Assembly: GCA_005239585.1 (NCBI GenBank)
Contig: SBBU01000288.1
Location: 1-7,626, forward strand
DNA length: 7,626 nucleotides
Source of the DNA: Planctomycetaceae bacterium
Lineage (GTDB): Bacteria > Planctomycetota > MHYJ01 > SBBU01
Reading direction: 5' to 3'
Position numbers and translations under genes: made by a program. Below the pieces are notes generated by a model, which saw nothing but the letters and a program-made list of their open reading frames with translations, did not search any database and was not told the DNA's origin. The number at the start of each line of letters is the position of its first letter. The stretch's first letter is position 1. Shown here one piece after another: positions 1 to 5,627 of the stretch.

Positions 1-1
1 T

Positions 2-544
2 GAATATTCGTGCTCTTTTGCAACTGGTACATCTCTACAGGGACTCCTCTTCGCCAAACAAGTAGGAGCCAAGGTACCTGAGGATTCTATAGAAAGAGCA
101 ATCAAGGCACTAACCGGATGTCGAAGCGAAAAGGGATTTTATCCATACAATACCAAGGGAGGCGGCTCCAAGATGTCCTCTGCAGGCCGCAGTGTCATAT
201 GTGATTTCGCCCTTTACATGGCTGGCAAAGTCTCCAAAGAGGACCTTGAACGTGCCGTGGAAAATTTCATCGACATCTATCCACGCTGGGAAAGAGTTAG
301 AAAGACTGGTTATCACGCTGATGAGACCGTAGGCGGATTTTTCTTCTTCTACGCATTTCATCCTGCCACCGAGACAGCCAAATTGCTTGACGGTGAAAAG
401 AAAACAAGTGCGATCAACAAGCTACTAGAAATTCTGGTGAAAATGCCCGAGATCGACGGCAGCTTCGGCGAAGACCCCACCATGGGCAAGAGCTTCGCAA
501 CCGCAATGGCGCTACTGTCACTGAGAAATTGCGTACAAGATTAA
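2..544 (+). CDS. Toroid-fold (prenyltransferase/squalene-oxidase repeat-like) protein, 5' partial
   Basis: The reading frame is open from the left edge to the TAA at 542-544, so 180 residues of the C-terminal part are visible and the true start lies outside the window. The visible part reads as repeated helical hairpins of an alpha/alpha toroid. One repeat holds the motif SSAGRSVICDFAL, and a last repeat has DGSFGEDP followed by SFATAMALLSL. The Asp-Gly-Ser-Phe/Trp-Gly turn followed by a small-residue helix is typical of squalene-cyclase/prenyltransferase repeats and related families of unknown function. The catalytic DxDD motif of cyclases is not visible in this part, so no enzymatic activity is claimed. 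Its spacing of motifs resembles the lipoprotein encoded convergently at 625-1755, so the two are probably paralogues. The fold class is fairly sure; the role is unknown. Confidence 0.8.
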   Translation, partial: EYSCSFATGTSLQGLLFAKQVGAKVPEDSIERAIKALTGCRSEKGFYPYNTKGGGSKMSSAGRSVICDFALYMAGKVSKEDLERAVENFIDIYPRWERVRKTGYHADETVGGFFFFYAFHPATETAKLLDGEKKTSAINKLLEILVKMPEIDGSFGEDPTMGKSFATAMALLSLRNCVQD

Positions 545-558
545 CTACTTTTTCTCCC

Positions 559-590
559 CAAGGTCCAAAGTTTCACAGACCTTGCTTTTA
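559..590 (+). terminator. Probable intrinsic terminator of the left-edge gene
   Basis: A perfect 7-bp inverted repeat, CAAGGTC (559-565) and GACCTTG (578-584), encloses a 12-nt loop. It is followed by CTTTTA at 585-590. It lies 15 bp past the stop of the plus-strand toroid gene, the right place for rho-independent termination. The T-run is short. There is no matching A-run on the other side, so it should act mainly on the plus strand. Confidence 0.5.
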
Positions 591-624
591 TGACACCTAT
601 TATTACAAAAATTTCCAGAGATGT

Positions 625-1755
625 TTAAGGATCTGCAGCTAGGGAAAGATGCCCTAGTGGAAGCTGTAATATGAGCACAAAGAGTGCTGTTGTGTAGGGA
701 CCTGACTGGTAATCAACAGCGCCCCGGTCCGGAAATTTGGTTTTATCTACCAGTTGGGTCACTCTGCCATCTTCCGCTTGATAGCCAAGCATTGTATCTC
801 GATAAAGTTGATTAAACTTTCCCCATTCTTCACGGCCAAGTCTATAGCAAAGAACAGCAGTCAGGAAAACATAGAGCTGAGGGGTATGATATGTCATCAC
901 ATCATGAATATTTGCACGCAAATATTTCAATCCCTGTTTATAAGCTTGTGTATCTTCACCTTTAAGAACACGAAGAGCTAATAGAGTTGCTGCAGTGCGA
1001 CCTGCTCCGGGGTCTTTGGAGATGAGGTCTTGTGTATCCTCAGTTGGCTTGCCTCTGTAAACATAGCGATTGCAGTATCCATCATCTCTGACAATTTTTG
1101 TTGTAAAAGTTTTCCTTGTCTTTTCTTGATACTTCTCCAGACAAGTTGGGATTCCTATTCTTTCCATACTGCCAACTGCAAGGAGGCAGAAATTAGTCGT
1201 AGCCGTATGACCGCCGTCTGTTACACTGCCCAAACCCTTATAGTGCCAAAGTCCATCAGAAGATCGAGCTATGTTAAGCTCACCTGAAATGTATTCAAGT
1301 ATTTTTCTTATCTCGCTATCTGGTTCTTTCATATAGAGTTCTGTCAGGAAGAGTGCAGACCATGCATAGTTCGTATTCGCACCAAAATTTAACTCTTTAT
1401 TCCTTTCATTGGGTGGCTTTCCAATCTCCGGGACACTGTCGCACACATATCTTTTGATCTCACTCACCTTACTCCGAAACTTTCCTTTTGACTGAGTACT
1501 TCCCTGTGCAATAAAGGCAAGGCCGGCAAGGCAAGTCGATATGTGATTCCACACCGGCGTCTGCTTGTACTGAATTGGAATAGACTGCTTGGCAAGATAT
1601 TCGAGGGAATTGTCAATCACAATACGGCACATCAGACATTTTTGTGGACAAGGTTCCGTGTGGATAAACTTTGCAGACCTAGTGGACTTTTGGGGAGTAC
1701 AGCTGCCAATGATTATGATTAAAACTACAGTGAGGGTCCCGATTGCCGATTTCAT
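625..1755 (-). CDS. Lipoprotein with alpha/alpha-toroid (squalene-cyclase-like repeat) domain
   Basis: The 376-residue product begins with a short basic start and a hydrophobic run (residues 5-18), ending in IIIGSC with Cys19 as the predicted lipidated residue. This implies export and anchoring by signal peptidase II. A cysteine group follows at 36, 40 and 43. The remainder is helical repeats: NTNYAWSALFLTELY (127-141), TATTNFCLLAVGS (184-196), GAGRTAATLLALRVL (250-264) and SGPYTTALFVLILQL (351-365). Each has a loop with Gly/Asp then a small-residue helix, as in toroid proteins. The GAGR and DGR...YTTALFVL elements match those of the convergent gene at the left edge. No DxDD cyclase motif was seen, so it is more likely a structural or binding protein than a terpene cyclase. 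The ATG at 1755 is supported by the lipobox rather than by a good ribosome binding site; GAGG lies unusually close to it. Confidence 0.8.
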   Translation of the reverse strand: MKSAIGTLTVVLIIIIGSCTPQKSTRSAKFIHTEPCPQKCLMCRIVIDNSLEYLAKQSIPIQYKQTPVWNHISTCLAGLAFIAQGSTQSKGKFRSKVSEIKRYVCDSVPEIGKPPNERNKELNFGANTNYAWSALFLTELYMKEPDSEIRKILEYISGELNIARSSDGLWHYKGLGSVTDGGHTATTNFCLLAVGSMERIGIPTCLEKYQEKTRKTFTTKIVRDDGYCNRYVYRGKPTEDTQDLISKDPGAGRTAATLLALRVLKGEDTQAYKQGLKYLRANIHDVMTYHTPQLYVFLTAVLCYRLGREEWGKFNQLYRDTMLGYQAEDGRVTQLVDKTKFPDRGAVDYQSGPYTTALFVLILQLPLGHLSLAADP

Positions 1756-1764
1756 GCCTCAGTT

Positions 1765-1793
1765 ATTAAAAAATGTCTTGATGTACTTTGCAA
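1765..1793 (-). promoter_or_regulatory. Candidate sigma-70-type promoter of the toroid lipoprotein gene
   Basis: Read on the minus strand, TTGCAA (1793-1788) is followed after exactly 17 bp by TTTAAT (1770-1765). These match the -35 and -10 consensus at 4/6 and 5/6 positions. Transcription would begin only a few bases before the ATG at 1755, giving a very short leader, in line with the lack of a well-spaced Shine-Dalgarno sequence. This is pattern matching only. Confidence 0.3.
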
Positions 1794-1860
1794 GTCTATC
1801 CTGCACCAGATACTACAAAAATAAAGAGGAGTAATATTGCTACAAATCTTCAATCGATAA

Positions 1861-1869
1861 TGATACAAT
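1861..1869 (+). promoter_or_regulatory. Extended -10 promoter element of tRNA-Ser
   Basis: TGATACAAT has the TGn extension followed by TACAAT (5/6 to TATAAT), about 16 bp before the mature tRNA 5' end. Extended -10 promoters tolerate a poor -35. The best nearby -35-like hexamer, TTGCTA at 1837-1842, is too far away (21 bp). Confidence 0.45.
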
Positions 1870-1884
1870 CACTCGATCCTTTAC

Positions 1885-1975
1885 GGAGGGGTGGCAGAGT
1901 GGTCGATTGCGGCGGCTTGCTAAGCCGTTGGTCGGGTTAACTCCTGGCTCCAGGGTTCGAATCCCTGCCCCTCCG
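1885..1975 (+). tRNA. tRNA-Ser(GCU)
   Basis: The gene folds as a complete type II tRNA. The acceptor stem pairs GGAGGGG (1885-1891) with CCCCTCC (1968-1974) in seven perfect pairs. The anticodon stem is 1912-1916 with 1924-1928, and the 7-nt loop carries anticodon GCT at 1919-1921, reading AGC/AGU. A long variable arm spans roughly 1929-1950, as expected for serine. The T arm has the loop TTCGAAT within 1951-1967. The discriminator base is G1975, typical of bacterial serine tRNAs. The next bases are ATT, so the CCA tail is not encoded and must be added by CCA-adding enzyme. An extended -10 lies just upstream. Confidence 0.97.
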
Positions 1976-2052
1976 ATTGAATTTATTCATTTAATGATTT
2001 TAGATTGAATGATTAAATGGAATCAAAACAAATAAACCAAGGCCTGAGTTTA

Positions 2053-2074
2053 TCGAACGCCTGCCCCTCCGCCA
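2053..2074 (+). repeat. Imperfect duplicate of the tRNA-Ser 3' end, with CCA (att-like scar)
   Basis: TCGAACGCCTGCCCCTCCG at 2053-2071 matches TCGAATCCCTGCCCCTCCG at 1957-1975 in 17 of 19 positions, with the last 12 identical, 96 bp downstream in the same orientation. The copy continues with CCA at 2072-2074, whereas the intact tRNA gene is followed by ATT. Tyrosine integrases commonly use tRNA 3' ends as attachment sites and leave such partial copies, so this may be an att remnant. No integrase is visible in the window, so this remains inference; a relic of a second tRNA-Ser is also possible. Confidence 0.5.
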
Positions 2075-2150
2075 CCTGTATAGAATGTCCTGTTATTTCA
2101 GTGATGTTGATGATTAACATAGGTGTTAGTTGAATCCCAAATAGCAACTA

Positions 2151-2489
2151 TTAACTAGAGCTTTTTTTCAACAGAGCTTTGATCTGGCTCTTCAACCAAG
2201 GAATACGTTTTCTTACAACTCTCCAAACAATTTGAATATCGACTCCAAAGTATTCATGAATAAGAATATTTCTTAATGCCGTTATTTTACGCCAAGGTAC
2301 AGCGGGATACCGTTGCTTGAAGTGAACTGGTAATTTCGCAACAGCTTCTCCTATAATCTCTAAATTTCTAACCACTGCATCCTGAATCATACTATTCTCG
2401 ATGAATGCACGCCTGCCTTTCGCGGTGTAACGTTGAATTTTACCTATTGCCTGGAGAATATGTCTAAGATAAACCGATTCATCCTTCAC
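2151..2489 (-). CDS. hepT: HEPN-domain protein of an MNT/HEPN toxin-antitoxin pair (HepT-like, DUF86)
   Basis: This 112-residue protein is the usual length for DUF86/HepT. It has the HEPN signature R-x4-H-x-Y as R73, H78 and Y80 in ALRNILIHEY. It also has the preceding family elements AVVRNLEIIGEA (38-49) and YPAVPWRKI (61-69), the latter being the conserved PW segment. HepT homologues are RNases whose Arg and His are catalytic; the partner MntA silences them by adenylylating the Tyr of this motif (family knowledge). The start is GTG at 2487-2489, overlapping the TGA of the upstream nucleotidyltransferase gene as GTGA, a sign of translational coupling. All key residues are present, so the toxin is probably functional. 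The assignment is confident; cellular targets cannot be told from sequence. Confidence 0.93.
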   Translation of the reverse strand: MKDESVYLRHILQAIGKIQRYTAKGRRAFIENSMIQDAVVRNLEIIGEAVAKLPVHFKQRYPAVPWRKITALRNILIHEYFGVDIQIVWRVVRKRIPWLKSQIKALLKKSSS

Positions 2490-2773
2490 AGTTGTGTTGC
2501 TTCATTTAGGATATGGTCACGTATAAGTGGACTCAGAGCACCCTCTGTCACAACATCAACATGACATTTTAAAAGATCTTCAAGGTCAAGCTTGAAACCA
2601 GCCAGATCAAACAAGTCACGTCCAGAATCTATATCCACAAGCAGATCTATGTCGCTTGATTCTATGGCTTTTCCTTGTGCTTGTGAACCAAACACTCTTA
2701 CTCTACGAATCCCGTGTGTACGCGCAATGTGAAGAATCGCCTTTCGCATTTCCTTATCAATTTCTACCCTCAT
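2486..2773 (-). CDS. mntA: Minimal nucleotidyltransferase (MntA-like antitoxin of MNT/HEPN pair)
   Basis: With the ATG at 2771-2773 the product is 95 residues, the usual size of minimal nucleotidyltransferases. The polymerase-beta-type motif G-S-x10-D-x-D is intact: G29, S30, D41 and D43 in FGSQAQGKAIESSDIDLLVD. The third acidic residue is D73 in CHVDVV. MntA-type enzymes transfer AMP from ATP to the tyrosine of the partner HEPN toxin and neutralise it; the partner gene follows with a 4-bp overlap. The frame stays open upstream to 2863. The extra 30 residues are unlike the family and lie largely within the dispersed repeat at 2784-2897, so the shorter start is preferred although no clear Shine-Dalgarno sequence marks it. 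An ATG at 2789-2791 is a second alternative. Confidence 0.92.
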   Translation of the reverse strand: MRVEIDKEMRKAILHIARTHGIRRVRVFGSQAQGKAIESSDIDLLVDIDSGRDLFDLAGFKLDLEDLLKCHVDVVTEGALSPLIRDHILNEATQL

Positions 2774-2783
2774 AGTCAGTAAA

Positions 2784-2897
2784 TGTACCATAAACGTACC
2801 ATGAGACAAGTTGAAAAGAGTAGAAAAGAGGGTATAGAAGTAGAAACGAAACTTGTACTTCATACTGTAGTGTATAGCCTCAATTCCTACGTATATT
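2784..2897. repeat. Dispersed ~114-bp repeat, copy A
   Basis: This stretch aligns to 6704-6816 over its whole length with about 20 mismatches and one 1-bp gap (roughly 82% identity by eye). It is about 91% identical over the first 68 bases, which include a purine-rich core of the form GAAAAGAGTAGAAAAGAGGG. It sits 10 bp before the preferred mntA start. A new unit beginning, GTACCACAAACGTACC, follows at 2905-2920 at a period of 120 bp and is then truncated, so this locus may be the remnant of a tandem pair. It contains no recognisable gene; the upstream in-frame extension of mntA across it is probably incidental. Confidence 0.75.
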
Positions 2898-2904
2898 CAC
2901 CCGT

Positions 2905-2920
2905 GTACCACAAACGTACC
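2905..2920. repeat. Second GTACC-N6-GTACC element, start of a truncated repeat unit
   Basis: GTACCACAAACGTACC differs at one position from GTACCATAAACGTACC at 2785-2800, exactly 120 bp away. Each contains two GTACC words spaced 11 bp start to start, about one helical turn. After this copy the sequence resembles the repeat again only for a few bases (TTGAAAA), as if about 10 bp were deleted and the rest lost. Confidence 0.5.
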
Positions 2921-3007
2921 TTTGAAAATCTTAATGTAAACAAGGGCATGATCAATAAAGCTAAGCCTGAGATTAGTAAAGGGCTGTTCAGAACTTTCGC
3001 TTAAATT

Positions 3008-4123
3008 TCATCGCAGAGCATTCTGCAAACTGACCCAGTCAACATTGATCCGTTCTGGATTACCATGTCCAATCTCTTTGATCTGAGCCTTGATGTTTTC
3101 CAGCCTCTCCTCTGTTACTGGATGCGTTTGAAAAATTGCCACACCGTGATGCGGCTTGGTCTTTTCATGCTCCATGAGCTTTTGAAGAAAATTGCCCAAT
3201 CCATTCACATCCACACGCGCTGACTTGAGGAGTAGTATGCCCTGACGGTCAGCCTCTCTCTCCATATCTCGTGAAAATCCTAGACTCACAAGGTTAGCAG
3301 CCTGGGCTAATATAGCACCCCCTATTGCCCCCACATCACCAAAAACTGCCCCAAGTAGGATCCAGAAGCTCAGGCCCTTTGCAACACCACGTAGGCCATG
3401 GCGATTTGTAACATGTGAAATCTCATGTGCCAAGACACCTGCCACCTGTTCTGCAGAACCTGCCTTGCGAAGCAGCCTAGTTGTTACTATTATCTGTCCC
3501 CCCGGCAAAGCGAATGCGTTCAAAATGTCCGAAGATACGATATGAACTTTGAAGCGAAATCCTTGATCCGGAACAGCCACCAGCAGCCGATTCATTATCG
3601 TGTCAACAACACTGCGTACTTGTTCGTTTACTTTTTCATTAGGGGCTTGTCCTGTCAATTCGCGTATAGCTGAATCAGCGGCTAGCTCTCCCAGTTGAAT
3701 ATCAATGCTTACAGGAAGAGCACCTACAGCAAGATCCAGAACCGGACCAAAGAACAGAATAGGCAGAACTACGAACAAGAAGATGAGAATAACAAGTGGA
3801 ACAACAATCTTCTTTACCCAAGACTTGCGACGTGATGTGTGGAAGCGGTTAAGAGTCTCCACAAAGCCAGAAAAGCGCTTGAGCTCTTCAAGAAGGCTGC
3901 TATCAGTCGTAGTCAGAGTAAATCGATCCGTTTTCCTGCTGATGAACGCAAGGGTTTTATTGGCATCACCCTGAAGTCTAAACTCACAATCGTCAATGTC
4001 CATCACCAGTTCGCTTCCCTGCGGTGTTCTTGCCACAAGTGATTTCTCTCTTATAATCAGAATGCATTCGCTTCGTCCATTTTTCAGACTAGGGTGAAAA
4101 GCACTCCCTTTCCACTCGGTCAT
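3008..4123 (-). CDS. Membrane-anchored M48 family zinc metallopeptidase
   Basis: The product is 371 residues from the ATG at 4121-4123. That start is chosen because AAAAGGGA stands 5 bp before it; an in-frame TTG at 4142-4144 would overlap the stop of the gene before. Residue numbers here count from that TTG. An N-terminal ~85-residue beta-rich domain (about 10-95) resembles the PH-like domain found before some M48 peptidases. A strong transmembrane segment follows at about 113-137, then the peptidase domain. This domain carries NAFALPGGQIIVT (209-221), the zinc site HEISH (H240, E241, H244), the third ligand in EREAD (E295...D299) and the late HPVTEERL motif (341-348). A second hydrophobic stretch (255-285) lies between the zinc motifs. 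All catalytic elements are intact, so an active membrane protease, probably in envelope protein quality control, is likely. It lies 13 bp downstream of a disrupted gene and is probably co-transcribed with it. Confidence 0.93.
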   Translation of the reverse strand: MTEWKGSAFHPSLKNGRSECILIIREKSLVARTPQGSELVMDIDDCEFRLQGDANKTLAFISRKTDRFTLTTTDSSLLEELKRFSGFVETLNRFHTSRRKSWVKKIVVPLVILIFLFVVLPILFFGPVLDLAVGALPVSIDIQLGELAADSAIRELTGQAPNEKVNEQVRSVVDTIMNRLLVAVPDQGFRFKVHIVSSDILNAFALPGGQIIVTTRLLRKAGSAEQVAGVLAHEISHVTNRHGLRGVAKGLSFWILLGAVFGDVGAIGGAILAQAANLVSLGFSRDMEREADRQGILLLKSARVDVNGLGNFLQKLMEHEKTKPHHGVAIFQTHPVTEERLENIKAQIKEIGHGNPERINVDWVSLQNALR

Positions 4124-4136
4124 ATTATCCCTTTTC

Positions 4137-4739
4137 TTATTCAAATATTGCTATGACAGCCGGCTGATTGAAGAATCCAAATACACGACGCTCATCGCGG
4201 AATGAAATCTTGAGTTGAGCAGTCTTGGCAGCTGAGTTTAGCTCCCTCTCGTACTGGACTGGATTGATAGTACGGCTGAAGAATCGATATAACGTTTGCT
4301 GAATTTTATAAGAGTAGTTCTTTACTATCCCGGCGAATGGTTTTCAGAAAAAGAGAACGTAAGACTCTCTCTGGAAGATCAGTAAAAGGCGCGTGGGGTA
4401 CTTTATAGCAAAGAAAAATTCATAGCCGCCGCTTGCTGTTCCGTTGAGAACATGTGTCATGTCATCTATATTCACAGTCCGGGTAAAAAATCTGGTTCGA
4501 TAAACAGCCACACGATAATCGTATTCCGGATCAGGGAAATCCTCTTCTCGTCTGGAAACTATGCCAAAACTTAATGCCGAAAAGAAAAAAGCCACTCGCC
4601 GCCGCTCTATGGTAAACTCACGGCGCAGCATGCGATAGCCATCCTTGCACACATCACGAATAACCTCTACAAGTTTCTCCGGATTGAAGAGACCTGTAAA
4701 GAAACCTAGAGGAAACAATCGAAAACGGTACGATCGCAT
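4137..4739 (-). pseudogene. Disrupted gene of unknown function upstream of the M48 peptidase gene
   Basis: An ATG at 4737-4739, with AAAGGGG 7 bp before it, opens a frame that stops at TGA 4344-4346 after 131 residues. The same frame then stays open for about 68 codons to TAA 4137-4139, ending in RRVFGFFNQPAVIAIFE. Between 4419 and 4306 a different minus-strand frame reads KVPHAPFTDLPERVL...FLKTIRRDSKELL, more protein-like than the main frame there (FQRESYVLFF then stop). The simplest reading is a ~200-residue protein hit by two compensating 1-nt indels, near 4402-4410 (around a TTT run) and near 4308-4320. They could be real mutations or sequencing errors. If real, only the 131-residue product would be made. 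The N-terminus (FPLGFFTGLFNPEKLVEVIRD) and the following FTIERRRVAFF region match no family I recognise. It lies 13 bp before the M48 gene, suggesting a shared role. Confidence 0.6.
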
Positions 4740-4925
4740 AGCATATCCCCTTTAAAATATTCCTTGCTATTGTTAAAAAAACACGTGAAAAATCAACCAA
4801 ATCTCAGCGAAATACCTTCACCAGTTTTAATACTCTGGGAATGCCCACAATCTCCCTTAATAATCACCAAAAAATATCTGATACATCGCATTAAATTGAT
4901 AATTAGTATATTTCATACAGCAGAC

Positions 4926-5510
4926 ATGCGGTTGCATTCTAATACAAATCAACGTAATCTTCATGACGTGAGTATTTTAATGTCAGCTTTTATTGAAGTA
5001 CGGCAAAGTGACAAGTGGCTTTACCACACAGATGCAGACTGGGTTTTGATGGATTACAATTTAATGGAGTCTTTCTTTGGTGCCACAAATTGGCATGGTT
5101 TCAAGCCAATCGCTGGTAACAGAGGCTTACCGGCTGATATAAGTGATAAGGTAAGATCCTTCACATATGAGGACGATTTCTTATATAGCTGGATAACACT
5201 AGATGAAATCCAAAAGATAAACTGGGACGAAACAAGCACGAGACTATTGAAAAATTCCGACTGGGAGGTTGGTGAAAGAACCCACTTACTACAAGAACTA
5301 GCCTTATTAGATGAGCTAACAGCAGATGAAATTATACAACTTGAGAAATATAATGAGCTTCAGAAAGGAAAATATACTTACAAATACGAATCATATAGCA
5401 GACAAGATATGCTAACAGACGATTCCAAGAGGTTGCTTGATTTAATGCTATCATTATCAAAAGAGCATGGCCCGTCTAACGTGAGATTGGTAGTTTGGTT
5501 TAATTTATGA
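4926..5510 (+). CDS. Hypothetical protein of a phage-associated family
   Basis: The 194-residue product (ATG at 4926) contains FIEVRQSDKW (22-31), PIAGNRGLPADIS (61-73), SWITLDEI (88-95) and a terminal VRLVVWFNL (186-194). This order recalls a family of uncharacterised proteins in phages, prophages and some bacterial genomes. Members have an N-terminal (F/Y)(I/V)EV...W strand, a central PI...RGLP.D(V/I)S motif, an S-(W/Y)-L-T-L-x-E-(L/I) motif and a C-terminus close to VR-hhFWFD. The recognition is from memory and no function is known. Starts are uncertain: the family usually begins just before the FIEV strand, so ATG 4980 (176 residues) is a good alternative, while the frame extends to a TTG at 4764. 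None has a good Shine-Dalgarno sequence. It is the only plus-strand gene between 2000 and the right edge and stands alone, consistent with acquisition. Confidence 0.75.
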   Translation: MRLHSNTNQRNLHDVSILMSAFIEVRQSDKWLYHTDADWVLMDYNLMESFFGATNWHGFKPIAGNRGLPADISDKVRSFTYEDDFLYSWITLDEIQKINWDETSTRLLKNSDWEVGERTHLLQELALLDELTADEIIQLEKYNELQKGKYTYKYESYSRQDMLTDDSKRLLDLMLSLSKEHGPSNVRLVVWFNL

Positions 5511-5518
5511 GACATTTC

Positions 5519-5570
5519 CATGACATAAGTTGAAAGGAGTAGATCGGTAAATGCAGAGGGTTGAATATAG
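5519..5570. repeat. Possible degraded third copy of the dispersed repeat
   Basis: CATGACATAAGTTGAAAGGAGTAGA (given here as CATGACATAAG plus TTGAAAGGAGTAGA) parallels CATGAGACAAG plus TTGAAAAGAGTAGA of copy A, with two small indels and one mismatch. It continues into a purine-rich CAGAGGGTTGAATATAG resembling GAGGGTATAGAAGTAG. Beyond that the similarity fades, so this is a weak call. Confidence 0.3.
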
Positions 5571-5593
5571 TTGTTGACAAGAGTTTAACAGAT

Positions 5594-5622
5594 TGCTAGT
5601 CCTTCTTTGTGGCGGACTAGCA
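5594..5622 (-). terminator. 9-bp hairpin after the epimerase gene, possible terminator
   Basis: TGCTAGTCC (5594-5602) and GGACTAGCA (5614-5622) are perfectly complementary around an 11-nt loop. The hairpin starts 5 bp past the stop of the minus-strand epimerase gene. On that strand the stem is followed by AATCTGTTAAACTC, which is not a clear T-run, so termination may be inefficient or the structure may instead stabilise the transcript 3' end. It could also serve the plus-strand gene ending at 5510. Confidence 0.45.
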
Positions 5623-5627
5623 TGTCA

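Noticed and set aside
1625..1650. Radical SAM motif (C-x3-C-x2-C) in the lipoprotein
   Set aside because: The protein is predicted to be exported and consists of helical toroid repeats, with no radical SAM barrel motifs; the spacing is coincidental or serves another purpose.
1988..2019. AT-rich inverted repeat CATTTAAT...ATTAAATG after the tRNA as a terminator
   Set aside because: The 8-bp stem is purely weak pairs plus two G-C-type ends, the loop is 16 nt and no T-run follows, so it cannot be told from background in AT-rich sequence.
2127..2150. Inverted repeat TAGTTG...CAACTA next to the HEPN gene stop as a terminator
   Set aside because: Only six pairs, a 12-nt loop and no T-run on the minus strand.
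2774..2863. N-terminal extension of the nucleotidyltransferase to 2863
   Set aside because: The extra 30 residues lie largely in the dispersed repeat, are unlike the family's N-terminus and would lengthen a protein that is already full size at 95 residues.
4764..4925. Extension of the phage-family gene to the TTG at 4764
   Set aside because: The added 54 residues are low-quality, resemble no part of the family, begin at a TTG and overlap the likely promoter region of the divergent disrupted gene.
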